DNA from: VXRJ01 sp964636705
GTDB taxonomy: Bacteria; Acidobacteriota; Vicinamibacteria; Vicinamibacterales; UBA8438
Direction: 5' to 3'
Assembly: GCA_964636705.1 (NCBI GenBank)
Contig: CAZWUJ010000007.1
Location: 75,273-139,272 of the forward strand
DNA: 64,000 nt
Made by a program: the position numbers and the translations under genes. The notes beneath the pieces were generated by a model. The model had not been told where the DNA came from. It saw only the letters and a list, made by a program, of their open reading frames with translations, and did not search any database. Positions within the stretch are counted from its first letter, which is position 1; each line of letters opens with the position of its first letter. Shown piece by piece: positions 8,941 to 17,419 of this stretch.

Positions 8941-10161
8941 ATGATAGCAGAACGATTGACAGACCCGGTCACCTTGCCTATCGTCAGGAACTCACCCTTG
9001 CTTCACGAACGCCCCGGGATCGAACGCGACGTCCTTCTGGCGCTTGACGCCGAGCCTTCCCGCGTTGCCGTTGTGCTCGGTCCAACCGGCAGTGGACGAA
9101 CCTCGGTACTGCGAAGCGTCACAGCCCGGCTGGGCAGGGAACGGGGGCGCTACGTCGATGCCGAACGCGTCATTTCCACGCCGGAGCGATTCCTTGCAGC
9201 GGTCGTCGGATCGGGTCACGATCAGGCACCCGCCTCCTCTTCGGACGGCACGCCGCGCACGGCGTTCGACGCACTGCTCGACTACGTCAACAGGCAGCCC
9301 GTCCCGGGCCGGCGACCGCCCGTTCTCCTGCTCGACGAGTTCGTCGAACTCGAGAGATTGAGCGCGTTCCCCGGACTTCGCGGGTTGATCGGCGAGTTTC
9401 TCGACGCCGTCGCACGCAGTCCAAACCGGTTCGTCCTGGCCAGCCGATATGTCACGCGCGCAACCCGCCTGCTGGCCGCCATGCCTGCCGACCGGATCAC
9501 CATCATCCATCTGCCTCCGTTGACGGATGGCGAGGTGCGAGCCATTCTCGCCGGGCGGGCCGCTGGCTACGGCGGCGCCGACCTGACCGAGCTGGCCGGT
9601 GCGGTGCGCGCACTTGCGGATGGACGTCCCGGCTATGTGCACGAGATCGCGACAGCGGTGACGACTGGCGAAGGAACCAGCGATCCGGTAGACGCACTGG
9701 CCGCGCTGTTGGCTACCGGGGCGCCGCTTGCCACAACCTGCCGCTTCACCTACGAGCACCGGCTGCACCGCGCACGGGGCTACGGTGCGCTCAAGGGCAT
9801 CCTGGCGACACTGGCCGAAGAGGAACCGCTCACGCTGTCCGCAATTGCCCGGCGCCTTCGCCGCACTCCCGGGTCGACCAAGGACTATCTCTCGTGGCTG
9901 GTGGACGTCGACCTGATCGCGATGGAGGGAAGACTCTACCGCTTCGTCGACCCCATGCTACGGCTATGGGTCAGGCTCCACTGCCGCCCCGCCCCACCGG
10001 ACGACATCGCCCTCGCGCGTGAAGTGCAGGACTACGCCATCGACCGCTTGCCACCCTTTGGAACGACGACCGACGATGGCCAGCAGCCTTCGCCGGCGGG
10101 AACATCGACTGTCGGGCCAACTCTGGCCACGGCGCCACTCGACCTGATCGAGATCGACTGA
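8941..10161 (+). CDS. AAA-like ATPase with winged-helix domain and altered P-loop
   Basis: A protein of 406 residues if started at the ATG at 8941; a TTG at 8998 would remove 19. An NTPase core comes first, with a Walker-A-like GPTGSGRTS at residues 47-55 and a Walker-B-like PVLLLDEF near residue 125. A C-terminal winged-helix domain follows (about 280-350: LTLSAIARRLRRTPGS then YRFVDPMLRLW). The order matches the archaeal-ATPase/DUF234-like group of STAND-related NTPases. The usual P-loop lysine is arginine (codon CGA), so ATP hydrolysis may be impaired. It is divergent from purA and ends 4 bp before the convergent rnc gene. Function unknown. Confidence 0.7.
   Translation: MIAERLTDPVTLPIVRNSPLLHERPGIERDVLLALDAEPSRVAVVLGPTGSGRTSVLRSVTARLGRERGRYVDAERVISTPERFLAAVVGSGHDQAPASSSDGTPRTAFDALLDYVNRQPVPGRRPPVLLLDEFVELERLSAFPGLRGLIGEFLDAVARSPNRFVLASRYVTRATRLLAAMPADRITIIHLPPLTDGEVRAILAGRAAGYGGADLTELAGAVRALADGRPGYVHEIATAVTTGEGTSDPVDALAALLATGAPLATTCRFTYEHRLHRARGYGALKGILATLAEEEPLTLSAIARRLRRTPGSTKDYLSWLVDVDLIAMEGRLYRFVDPMLRLWVRLHCRPAPPDDIALAREVQDYAIDRLPPFGTTTDDGQQPSPAGTSTVGPTLATAPLDLIEID
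8956..8984 (+). promoter_or_regulatory. Strong -35 / weak -10 promoter inside the 5' end of the ATPase gene
   Basis: A perfect TTGACA (8956-8961) is followed after 17 bp by TATCGT (8979-8984). If this promoter is used, translation would have to begin downstream, for example at the TTG at 8998 preceded by CAGGAA, and not at the ATG at 8941. Confidence 0.35.
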
Positions 10162-10165
10162 ACGC

Positions 10166-10939
10166 TCAGGCATCAAGTGCGGCGCCCGAGGGTGCGTCCT
10201 CGCCGGTCGCGCCAAGCCGGCGCAACGTCTCTCGAGCGGCGGCCTGCTCTGCGCCCTTCCTGGAAGCTCCGCTGGCTGTGCAGACCGGCACGCCGTCGAT
10301 CGCCACCGCGACCTCGAACGTCTTGTCGTGGTCCGGACCAGTGGTGTCCAGCACGGTATACATCGGAAGCGAGCGACCGCGAGCCTGGAGCCATTCCTGC
10401 AGTGCCGACTTGGGGTCGCGATAGCCGGCCCCGTCACATGACGTGGACGGCGGCAATGGCGACCGGAACAACAGTTCGTCGTACAGCTCCGCGTACACGC
10501 GATCGAGAACGCCGCGCGCGGCCTCGTATCCCCCTTCGAGGAAAACCGCTCCGACAACCGCTTCGAATGCATTGGCGATAAGCGACGCTTTCGTCCGTCC
10601 CCCGCTACGCTCCTCGCCTCGGCCCAGTCGCAGAAAGTCGGACAGTTCCAGCCGGGACCCCATCGCCGAGAGCGTGCCTCTCGATACGAGCAGGGCCTTG
10701 CACTGCGACGCGTCGCCTGGTGACCCTGCCCCGCGCCACCCCGTATGAATGACATGCGAGATGATGAGGCCGACCACGGCGTCACCGAGGAACTCCAGCA
10801 ACTCGTTGTCGCCGGTCTCACACGCTTCGACCTCATGGGAGTAGGACCGGTGCGTCAGTGCCCGCTCCAGCAGCCGCCGATCCCTGAACGTGTAGCCAAG
10901 CCGCGCTTCCAGATCGGTGAGGCTCGGGGAGTCAGGCAT
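10166..10939 (-). CDS. rnc: Ribonuclease III
   Basis: A 257-residue endonuclease that cleaves double-stranded RNA in rRNA and mRNA processing. The signature NELLEFLGDAVVG is present near residue 40, and the second acidic site NAFEAVVGAVFLEGG near residue 118. A C-terminal double-stranded-RNA-binding domain covers about residues 160-245. The ATG at 10939 overlaps the end of the upstream phosphatase gene by 8 bp, implying co-transcription. Confidence 0.95.
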   Translation of the reverse strand: MPDSPSLTDLEARLGYTFRDRRLLERALTHRSYSHEVEACETGDNELLEFLGDAVVGLIISHVIHTGWRGAGSPGDASQCKALLVSRGTLSAMGSRLELSDFLRLGRGEERSGGRTKASLIANAFEAVVGAVFLEGGYEAARGVLDRVYAELYDELLFRSPLPPSTSCDGAGYRDPKSALQEWLQARGRSLPMYTVLDTTGPDHDKTFEVAVAIDGVPVCTASGASRKGAEQAAARETLRRLGATGEDAPSGAALDA

Positions 10940-12977
10940 CGCGCGCCTCGGGCGTTGCAGCCGCCGTGGCCACCGTCTCCAGAGGGGACTGCACACCCAC
11001 TTCGTCGACTCGAAGCACCAGCATCGTCATGTCGTCATGCTGGTCCGCAGTCCCCACGAACGACTCGACCGACCGCACGATCCGCTCACGCAGATCGTTC
11101 GGCGACAGATGCGCGTTCTCGGCGATCACGTGCTCCAGCCGGTCTTCGCCGAACAGGTCGTTTGCCTCGTTCATCGCCTCGCTCACGCCGTCCGTGAACA
11201 GCACGGCAACGTCGCCGACGCGTATGTCGAGCCGATGCTCTTCGATCAAGCGGTTGAAGTGCTCCTCCAGGCCTGCGAGGCCGAGCACCAGGCCGTCGGG
11301 AGTCAGCACCCGGACGTCGAAGCCGTGCGCGCCCATCCCGCTACTCGGGGAGGCATAGAAAAGCGGTGTGTGCCCCGCGCGCGCGTAGGTGAGCGTGCCC
11401 GCCTCGAGGTCAACCACGGCGTAAAGCATGGTGATGAAGCTGCGCGCGTCCAGCGTGGTCGCCATGATCCGGTTGGTTTCCATCAACAGCCTGCGGGGCG
11501 ATTCGTAGATTTGCCCCAGACTCAGGATCAGTCCCTTCAACTCCGCCATATAGAGGGCGGCCGACGCCCCTTTGCCGGACACGTCAGCCACCAGCAGGCC
11601 AAGACGGCGTTCACCGAGCCGAATGACATCGTAGTAGTCGCCTCCAACCTCGCGCGCGGGACGGCACAACGCGGTAATCGTCAGGCCGGGGATCGACAGG
11701 GCGTCCCGCGGCAGGAGCGACATCTGTATCTGCCGCGCGATGCGCAACTCCTCCTCCAGGCGTTCCTTCTCGGCTACCTGGTGCATGAGGTTCTCGACGC
11801 TCGCGGTCATCTCGTTGAACGATTCCGCGAGGTCGCCAAGCTGATCGCCCGAAGTGATCCGGATCCGATGCGCGAAGTCGCCGCGGCGGACCCGGCCCGT
11901 GCCGGTGAATAGCGCATGCACGGACCCGGTAATCGATTTGGCGAGCGCGCCCCCCATCACCAGCGCCGCCGCCTCTATGACGAACAGGAGCCCTCCAATC
12001 ACGGCAAGCAACAAGAGGAAGGTGGTGCGCGCCCCGGCTTCGCCGGTCAGATCGACGGCTCCGAACAGGCGTGCGTAGAATCCCGCCGGCGTGATCTGGA
12101 TCGGTCGGTCGACGGTGCGTGCGTCGCCCGTCTCCCACTCCACGGCGTCCCAGAAACCGACACCCGACAGGCCACCGGCGGAGGGAAGCAGCAGTCCGGA
12201 AGCTTCTTCGTCCGGAGCGCCGGCTCCGAACGCATCCACGTTCACGCCGGTAGAGGCCTCGATCCGCTGCAGGACACCGTCGCCAAACGGAATGTCCACG
12301 ACAATCGCCCGCACATCGGCGCGGTCGACCGTAGCGACTGCACGAATCACGAGCGTTGCCTCCGCTCCGGCCACCACCAGTCCAGCGAAACCCTCCGACC
12401 CGATCCAGGGCGGCAGGCGGTCCGGCCTCCGCGCGTGCAGCCACGGACCAGCTACCCCTCGCGGCCCGCCACCCGATGCCCCGAGCACGACGGCGGACAT
12501 GCCCTCGTAGCGCTGACCCACAAGTCTCCGGACACGTGCGAACGCCGACTCCGGAGGTAAGCCGTCGGACAACCGGACGGCGACCCTGCCGGCAGCGATC
12601 TCAGCGTCCGCAGTGACGCTCGCCAGCTCGCGACGCACGAGGTCGGTACTTGTCAGGAGCACGGACATCGTCCAGGCGACCGCGAAGAACGCTACCAGCA
12701 GGAGCGCCGGCACGAATCCGATGAAGACATAGGAGAGGATCAGCTTGCGGCGGACGCGCCACAGAAGACGGCGTTGCAGGCGTACCAGGAGCCCAAGGAT
12801 GATCGAGGCGAGGCCGACCGCCAGGGCAATCGAAGCAGCGACATCGAGCCAGTTGAGGAGAACGACGTCGCGGAACGGCAGCAGGAGAAGCTTGGCGATC
12901 GAGCCGGCGACCAGCACCGCCACCGGCCAGGATGCAACGCCCGGCCAGAGCGTAGGCGCTCTCCGTTCGACTGCCAT
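10932..12977 (-). CDS. Membrane SpoIIE/RsbU-type PP2C phosphatase with HAMP domain
   Basis: A 681-residue protein. Hydrophobic helices lie at about 17-37, 46-68 and 84-108, then a periplasmic sensor region (about 110-315), a helix at about 318-345, a HAMP domain (345-398), and a SpoIIE-type PP2C phosphatase (about 430-658). Catalytic metal ligands are visible in VADVSGKG (D465), LFTDGVSEA and HDDMT. Such enzymes dephosphorylate anti-sigma-factor antagonists in partner-switching pathways; no antagonist or kinase gene is adjacent. An ATG at 12989 is an alternative start, since the purine-rich AGGAAGG sits too close to 12977 to serve it well. It overlaps rnc by 8 bp. Confidence 0.85.
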   Translation of the reverse strand: MAVERRAPTLWPGVASWPVAVLVAGSIAKLLLLPFRDVVLLNWLDVAASIALAVGLASIILGLLVRLQRRLLWRVRRKLILSYVFIGFVPALLLVAFFAVAWTMSVLLTSTDLVRRELASVTADAEIAAGRVAVRLSDGLPPESAFARVRRLVGQRYEGMSAVVLGASGGGPRGVAGPWLHARRPDRLPPWIGSEGFAGLVVAGAEATLVIRAVATVDRADVRAIVVDIPFGDGVLQRIEASTGVNVDAFGAGAPDEEASGLLLPSAGGLSGVGFWDAVEWETGDARTVDRPIQITPAGFYARLFGAVDLTGEAGARTTFLLLLAVIGGLLFVIEAAALVMGGALAKSITGSVHALFTGTGRVRRGDFAHRIRITSGDQLGDLAESFNEMTASVENLMHQVAEKERLEEELRIARQIQMSLLPRDALSIPGLTITALCRPAREVGGDYYDVIRLGERRLGLLVADVSGKGASAALYMAELKGLILSLGQIYESPRRLLMETNRIMATTLDARSFITMLYAVVDLEAGTLTYARAGHTPLFYASPSSGMGAHGFDVRVLTPDGLVLGLAGLEEHFNRLIEEHRLDIRVGDVAVLFTDGVSEAMNEANDLFGEDRLEHVIAENAHLSPNDLRERIVRSVESFVGTADQHDDMTMLVLRVDEVGVQSPLETVATAAATPEARDA

Positions 12978-13043
12978 CCCTTCCTGCATCTTAGCACCCG
13001 TACCGCCCGGCCCGTGGCCGCCCTCCGGCGGCGGCGGTCCGCA

Positions 13044-13049
13044 TACAAT
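13044..13049 (+). promoter_or_regulatory. -10-like TACAAT close to the DUF368 start
   Basis: TACAAT ends 9 bp before the ATG at 13059, and no ribosome-binding site lies between, which suggests a very short or absent leader on the mRNA. Confidence 0.3.
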
Positions 13050-13058
13050 GGCGCACGC

Positions 13059-13952
13059 ATGCTCCTCGGCGCGGAACTGATCTTCCGCAGCGTCGTCGGC
13101 GGCGCCTTCATGGGTCTGGCCAATCTCGTGCCCGGGATCTCGGGCGGGACGATGCTGCTGGCCGTTGGGATCTATCCCCAGTTCATCAACGGCGTGGCGG
13201 AAGTGTCGACCTTCCGGTTCCGGCCAGCGGTCCTCATGATGCTCGCCGTCGTCGGCGGCGCCGCCGCGATTGCCGTGGCCGGAGGCGCCGGATTGATTGC
13301 GGCGGCCCTCGACCGGTCGCCGTGGGCGATGTACAGCCTGTTTATCGGCCTGACCCTCGGCGGTGTGCCGATGCTGCGGCGCGCCGTTCAACCGGCGGAT
13401 GGCACGATCGCCGTGAGCGCGGTCTGCGCCATAGCGTTGATGGCGCTGCTCGCGACGGTCGACCCGGAGGGTCTCGGGGGCGGAGGTTCATCCGGCATGA
13501 CAAGGGTGCTGCTGCTGGTGGCGGCGGGTGCGGCGGGAGGCGCGGCAATGATCCTGCCGGGTGTATCCGGAGCCTACCTGCTGCTGATACTGGGACAGTA
13601 CCGGACGATAGTCGATGCGGTGGCCGCCGCCGCTGCCGCCGGAAGGTCCGCCGATGTCGCGGGGGTGGTAGCGACGCTGAGCGTCCTGGCGCCTGTGGCG
13701 GTCGGCGTCGCGGTTGGCGTCGTCGGTGTAAGCAACCTCGTCAAGCGGTTACTCGCCCGGCACGAGCGCGCGACACTCGGTTTCCTGCTCGGCCTCCTTC
13801 TGGGCGCAGTCATTGGCTTGTGGCCGTTCGGGGAGGCGACTCCGACGCCGGCGCAGGGCGGGGGCGCTATCGTGGTGGCCACGACAGGGTTTGTCGTTTC
13901 CTGGGGCATATCGCGCCTGGGTGACGTCAAACGGAACGTGTCGACTCGGTGA
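13059..13952 (+). CDS. DUF368 membrane protein, probable polyprenyl-phosphate translocase
   Basis: A 297-residue protein with eight or so hydrophobic segments and the DUF368 hallmark ANLVPGISGGTM near residue 20. A related pseudo-repeat, MILPGVSGAYLLLI, lies near residue 165. Some members (PopT) were shown to recycle undecaprenyl phosphate across the membrane; this assignment rests on family membership only. No Shine-Dalgarno is seen, and a TACAAT lies just upstream. The 3' end overlaps the convergent cutA gene by 26 bp. Confidence 0.8.
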   Translation: MLLGAELIFRSVVGGAFMGLANLVPGISGGTMLLAVGIYPQFINGVAEVSTFRFRPAVLMMLAVVGGAAAIAVAGGAGLIAAALDRSPWAMYSLFIGLTLGGVPMLRRAVQPADGTIAVSAVCAIALMALLATVDPEGLGGGGSSGMTRVLLLVAAGAAGGAAMILPGVSGAYLLLILGQYRTIVDAVAAAAAAGRSADVAGVVATLSVLAPVAVGVAVGVVGVSNLVKRLLARHERATLGFLLGLLLGAVIGLWPFGEATPTPAQGGGAIVVATTGFVVSWGISRLGDVKRNVSTR

Positions 13953-14265
13953 CCCAGCGAAGATAGTCCGGGGCGCCGCCGGTAATCGGGACGACGATGA
14001 ACTCTGGCGTGTCGTAGGGGTGAAGCTCGACCACACGCGCGCGCAGAGCGTCGATCCGTGGCTCCGTCGTCTTGATCATGACGAGCTGCTCGTCCGCGTG
14101 CTCGACACCGTTCCGCCAGCGGTAGACGGACCGGACCGGGCCGCAACAGGTAACGCAGGCGGCAAGGCGTTCGTCCACGAGAGCGCGCGCGAACCCGGCG
14201 GCATCCACTTCAGGCGGCAGTGTCGTCCACGCGACCACGGCATCCGTCGCACCACTCTGCATCAT
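13927..14265 (-). CDS. cutA: CutA1 divalent-cation tolerance protein
   Basis: A 112-residue CutA1-family protein with the family core: an N-terminal ferredoxin-like strand (AVVAWTTLPPE), LVDERLAACVTCCGPVRSVYRW, the EQLVMIKTT strand, and HPYDTPEFIVVPI. These proteins form very stable trimers; the copper-tolerance role in E. coli is debated. Two adjacent ATGs (14265, 14262) follow a GGGGGGA. A 9-bp tandem repeat lies immediately upstream and keeps the frame open, so a longer N-terminus with repeated Trp-Ser-Gly cannot be fully excluded. The gene ends inside the convergent DUF368 gene. Confidence 0.9.
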   Translation of the reverse strand: MMQSGATDAVVAWTTLPPEVDAAGFARALVDERLAACVTCCGPVRSVYRWRNGVEHADEQLVMIKTTEPRIDALRARVVELHPYDTPEFIVVPITGGAPDYLRWVTESTRSV

Positions 14266-14269
14266 TCCC

Positions 14270-14314
14270 CCCGACCAGCCCGACCAGCCCGACCAGCCCG
14301 ACCAGCCCGACCAT
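14270..14314. repeat. 9-bp tandem repeat before cutA
   Basis: The unit CCCGACCAG occurs four times without error, followed by a fifth unit ending in T. It sits directly upstream of the cutA start codons and before the tRNA-fMet promoter. The bases at 14306-14319 also equal the first 14 bases of the 84-bp dispersed repeat at 23286. Confidence 0.9.
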
Positions 14315-14323
14315 CGTCGGCCA

Positions 14324-14352
14324 TTGACCGGCCATTCCCCGCGTGCTAGCAT
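14324..14352 (+). promoter_or_regulatory. Promoter of tRNA-fMet
   Basis: TTGACC (14324-14329) and TAGCAT (14347-14352) have a 17-bp spacer. Transcription would begin around 14359, about 13 bases before the mature tRNA. The same TAGCAT -10 occurs in the rplM promoter. Confidence 0.6.
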
Positions 14353-14371
14353 TTTTATTCTTCCACAGGGA

Positions 14372-14448
<77 letters not shown>

Positions 14449-14475
14449 CATTCGGATTCCGGCAACCCTGCCTGA

Positions 14476-14491
14476 CGGCTCGCGGCTTGCG
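14476..14491 (+). promoter_or_regulatory. Candidate sigma-54 promoter of glnK-amtB
   Basis: The GG at 14477-14478 and the GC at 14489-14490 have the required 12-bp offset, inside CGGCTCG-N4-TTGCG. This matches the TGGCACG-N4-TTGCA consensus at 9 of 12 positions. The predicted start is about 70 bp before the glnK ATG. It is plausible because glnK-amtB is nitrogen-regulated from such promoters in many bacteria. A TATAGT at 14531-14536 offers a competing sigma-70 -10, without a clear -35. Confidence 0.4.
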
Positions 14492-14570
14492 GGTCTGATC
14501 ATCGCTCGTGGCGCGGATGGACCCGTCTGCTATAGTGAGCCCTCGCCTGGACCGAGAAAGGAGTCCCTGC

Positions 14571-14909
14571 ATGAAACTGGTCATCGCGATCATCAGACCG
14601 CATGTCGTAGACGATGTGCGCGACGCACTGCTCGCCTTGGGGGTCAACGCGCTTACGGCGACCGAGGTTAAGGGCTACGGTCGCCAGAAGGGACACAAGG
14701 AGATGTACCGCGGCGCCGAGTACTCCATTGATTTCGTCCCGAAGACGAAAGTCGAAGTGGTGGTCGACGACGACAAGAGCGATTCCGTCGTGGAAGCGAT
14801 TACCGCCGCGGCCCGCAGCGGGCAGATCGGTGACGGAAAGCTGTTCGTCGTGGACATCGGTCAAGCCGTCCGGATCCGGACCGGCGAGACCGGACCCAGC
14901 GCGCTCTGA
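14571..14909 (+). CDS. glnK: PII signal-transduction protein
   Basis: A 112-residue PII protein. The T-loop contains YRGAEY with Tyr51, the uridylylation site of proteobacterial GlnB/GlnK, and the C-terminal signature region GDGKLFVVDIGQAVRIRTGE is intact. PII trimers sense 2-oxoglutarate and ATP/ADP and plug the ammonium channel. The gene sits 12 bp before amtB, the arrangement that usually marks GlnK. The ATG at 14571 has AAAGGAG about 8 bases upstream. Confidence 0.93.
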   Translation: MKLVIAIIRPHVVDDVRDALLALGVNALTATEVKGYGRQKGHKEMYRGAEYSIDFVPKTKVEVVVDDDKSDSVVEAITAAARSGQIGDGKLFVVDIGQAVRIRTGETGPSAL

Positions 14910-14921
14910 AGGGGACCAGGC

Positions 14922-16295
14922 ATGACAGGACAATTGCTGCTGCTGTCGCAGTTCTTGCCGTCGAAGGAACGTCACCACCGCGACGCGGCTGGCGAGTCGT
15001 CGACGGTTCGTCGCACGGGATTCCGCGCCGGAGCATTGAGCGCGGCCGCCCTGCTGTTGGCGCCCCGGGCGGCCTGGGCACAGGAACTCAGTTCCGGAGA
15101 CACCGCCTGGATGCTGACATCGAGCGTCCTGGTGCTCTTCATGACCATCCCGGGACTATCGCTCTTCTATGCCGGCCTGGTGCGGGTAAAGAACGTTCTC
15201 TCGGTGATGATGCAGTGCTTCGCAATCACCTGCATGGTGACCATCCTCTGGACCATCTACGTCTACGGCCTGGCGTTCGGCGACGGTGGGTCGCTCAACG
15301 CATTCGTAGGCATCGGGAAGTTCTTCCTCTCCGATGTCGGGGTCGACACCGTATCCGGCACGATCCCGGAGACCGTGTTCCAGATGTTCCAGCTCACCTT
15401 CGCGATCATTACGCCGGCCCTGATGGTGGGCGCGTTCGCCGAACGCATGAAGTTCTCTTCCATGATGGTATTCATGGCGCTTTGGGTCACTGTCGTTTAC
15501 GCCCCGGTCGCCCACTGGGTATGGGGCGGCGGTTGGCTGGGCGCGATGGGCGTGCTGGACTTCGCCGGGGGCACCGTCGTTCACATCAACGCGGGAGTGG
15601 CGGCGCTGGTGCTGTGCATCGTTCTCGGCGGCCGGCGGGGCTTCCCCGGGACGCCCATGCCACCCAACAGCCTGGTGCTGACGGTTGTCGGCGCCTCGAT
15701 GCTCTGGGTCGGCTGGTTCGGCTTCAACGCGGGTAGCCAACTGGCCGCGGACGGTGTTGCCGGTATGGCCATGGCGGTGACCCACATCGCAACCGCCACC
15801 GCCGGCTTCGTCTGGATGCTCGCGGAGTGGGTGCGGCACGGCAAGCCGAGCGTTCTGGGGATCGCTACCGGCGCGGTCGCCGGCCTCGTCGCCATCACGC
15901 CAGCGTCCGGCTTCGTGGGACCGATCGGCGCCCTCGCCATCGGTGCGGCGTCGGGAATCTGCTGTTTCTACGCCTCCAGCAACCTGAAGCGCGCGCTCGG
16001 TTACGACGACTCGCTTGATGTCTTCGGAGTCCACGGCGTGGGCGGATTCGTCGGCGCCATCCTCACCGGCATCTTCGCGGCCCAGGCGTTTGGCGGCTCG
16101 GGTCTCGACAACGGCATCGGTGCGCAGCTCTGGCTGCAGTTCGTCGGCGCCGCGGCGACGATCGTCTACAGCGCGATCGTGACGCTGGTCCTCATCAAGC
16201 TGGTCGACGCCATGATGGGAATCCGCGTGACGGCAGAAGAGGAATCGGTCGGACTCGACATTTCGCTGCACGACGAGCGCGGCTTCACGTTGTAG
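14922..16295 (+). CDS. amtB: Ammonium transporter
   Basis: A 457-residue ammonium channel with an N-terminal cleavable signal (basic region then a hydrophobic run ending APRAAWAQ, about residues 28-52) and eleven transmembrane helices. The two pore histidines lie in VVHINAGVAAL and FGVHGVGGF, and the phenylalanine gate region is conserved. It is cotranscribed with glnK (12-bp gap), and GlnK presumably gates it according to nitrogen status. Confidence 0.95.
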   Translation: MTGQLLLLSQFLPSKERHHRDAAGESSTVRRTGFRAGALSAAALLLAPRAAWAQELSSGDTAWMLTSSVLVLFMTIPGLSLFYAGLVRVKNVLSVMMQCFAITCMVTILWTIYVYGLAFGDGGSLNAFVGIGKFFLSDVGVDTVSGTIPETVFQMFQLTFAIITPALMVGAFAERMKFSSMMVFMALWVTVVYAPVAHWVWGGGWLGAMGVLDFAGGTVVHINAGVAALVLCIVLGGRRGFPGTPMPPNSLVLTVVGASMLWVGWFGFNAGSQLAADGVAGMAMAVTHIATATAGFVWMLAEWVRHGKPSVLGIATGAVAGLVAITPASGFVGPIGALAIGAASGICCFYASSNLKRALGYDDSLDVFGVHGVGGFVGAILTGIFAAQAFGGSGLDNGIGAQLWLQFVGAAATIVYSAIVTLVLIKLVDAMMGIRVTAEEESVGLDISLHDERGFTL

Positions 16296-16296
16296 C

Positions 16297-17364
16297 TTGG
16301 CGGCTTACTCTATCGCGGTCATTCCTGGCGACGGCATCGGCCGGGAGGTCGTGCCCGCGTCTATCCGCGTCGTGGAGGCGGCCGGCCGGCGGTTCGGTTT
16401 CGATTGCAACTGGACGACGTTCGACTGGGGCTGCGAGCGCTACGCCGAGAGCGGCCGGATGATGCCGGCGGACGGCCTTGATCGGCTGCGGCACCATGAC
16501 GCCATCTTTCTGGGAGCCGTCGGCTGGCCCGGCGTGCCGGATCACGTCTCGCTGTGGGGTCTGCTGATCCCGATCCGGCGAACGTTCGGCCAGTACGTCA
16601 ACCTCCGGCCAGTGCGTCTGTTGCCGGGCGTACGCTCGCCACTCGCCGACCGGCGGCCGGAGGAGATCGATTTCGTCGTCGTCCGCGAGAACAACGAAGG
16701 GGAGTACTCCGAGATAGGCGGTCGCCTCTACGCCGGAACCGACGACGAACTGACGGTTCAGCAGGCCGTTTTCACGCGGCGCGGTGTCGATCGGATCATC
16801 CGCTACGCGTTCGAGTTGGCGCGGACGCGCGAGAAACGCCATCTGACATCGGCAACGAAATCAAACGGCATCATCCACAGCATGCCCTACTGGGACGAGC
16901 GGTTCGCGGCGATTGCGGCCGACTTTCCCGACGTCGCGACCGACCAGTTCCATATCGACATCCTGTCGGCCCACCTCGTTCAGCACCCTGACTGGTTCGA
17001 CGTTATCGTCGCTAGCAACCTCTTCGGCGACATACTCTCGGATATCGGCCCCGCCGTTGCCGGTTCGATCGGCCTCGCACCAGGGGCCAACCTCAATCCG
17101 GAACGGACCGCTCCCTCGATGTTCGAACCGGTCCACGGCTCCGCGCCGGATATCGCCGGTCAAGGTATCGCCAACCCGATCGGCCAGATCTGGACTGCCG
17201 CGATGATGCTCGATCACCTGCGCCAGGCGGAGGCGGCCCGGGCCATCGTCACCGCAATCGAGGACCAGATAGCGGAAGGCGTTCTCCTTACCCGGGATCT
17301 GGGCGGGAGTGCTTCGACCGCCGAAGTGGCGGACGCTCTCGCCCGCCGGGTGGAATCCGCCTGA
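16297..17364 (+). CDS. Tartrate / D-malate dehydrogenase-like beta-decarboxylating dehydrogenase
   Basis: A 355-residue member of the isopropylmalate/isocitrate/tartrate dehydrogenase family. It has IPGDGIGREV at the start, the substrate loop ending YVNLRPVRLLPG, RENNEGEYSEIGGR (the form seen in tartrate and D-malate dehydrogenases), KSNGI, NLFGDILSD, and the NAD site EPVHGSAPDIAG. It probably oxidises and decarboxylates D-malate or tartrate with NAD and Mn. It starts at TTG 16297, one base after the amtB stop, so it is probably read through from glnK-amtB. A role in nitrogen response is not evident. The exact substrate cannot be set from sequence. Confidence 0.8.
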   Translation: MAAYSIAVIPGDGIGREVVPASIRVVEAAGRRFGFDCNWTTFDWGCERYAESGRMMPADGLDRLRHHDAIFLGAVGWPGVPDHVSLWGLLIPIRRTFGQYVNLRPVRLLPGVRSPLADRRPEEIDFVVVRENNEGEYSEIGGRLYAGTDDELTVQQAVFTRRGVDRIIRYAFELARTREKRHLTSATKSNGIIHSMPYWDERFAAIAADFPDVATDQFHIDILSAHLVQHPDWFDVIVASNLFGDILSDIGPAVAGSIGLAPGANLNPERTAPSMFEPVHGSAPDIAGQGIANPIGQIWTAAMMLDHLRQAEAARAIVTAIEDQIAEGVLLTRDLGGSASTAEVADALARRVESA

Positions 17365-17419
17365 ATCCCGACCGCGAACCGCAGGGTTGCCAACTGGGGC
17401 GGCGGGTCGCGGCGAGCAG

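Noticed and set aside
10917..11912. Long plus-strand frame opposite the SpoIIE-type phosphatase
   Set aside because: Arg/His/Val-rich composition typical of an antisense shadow in high-GC DNA; the opposite strand has complete phosphatase motifs.
15156..16271. Minus-strand frame opposite amtB
   Set aside because: His/Asp/Arg-rich shadow; amtB on the plus strand is certain.
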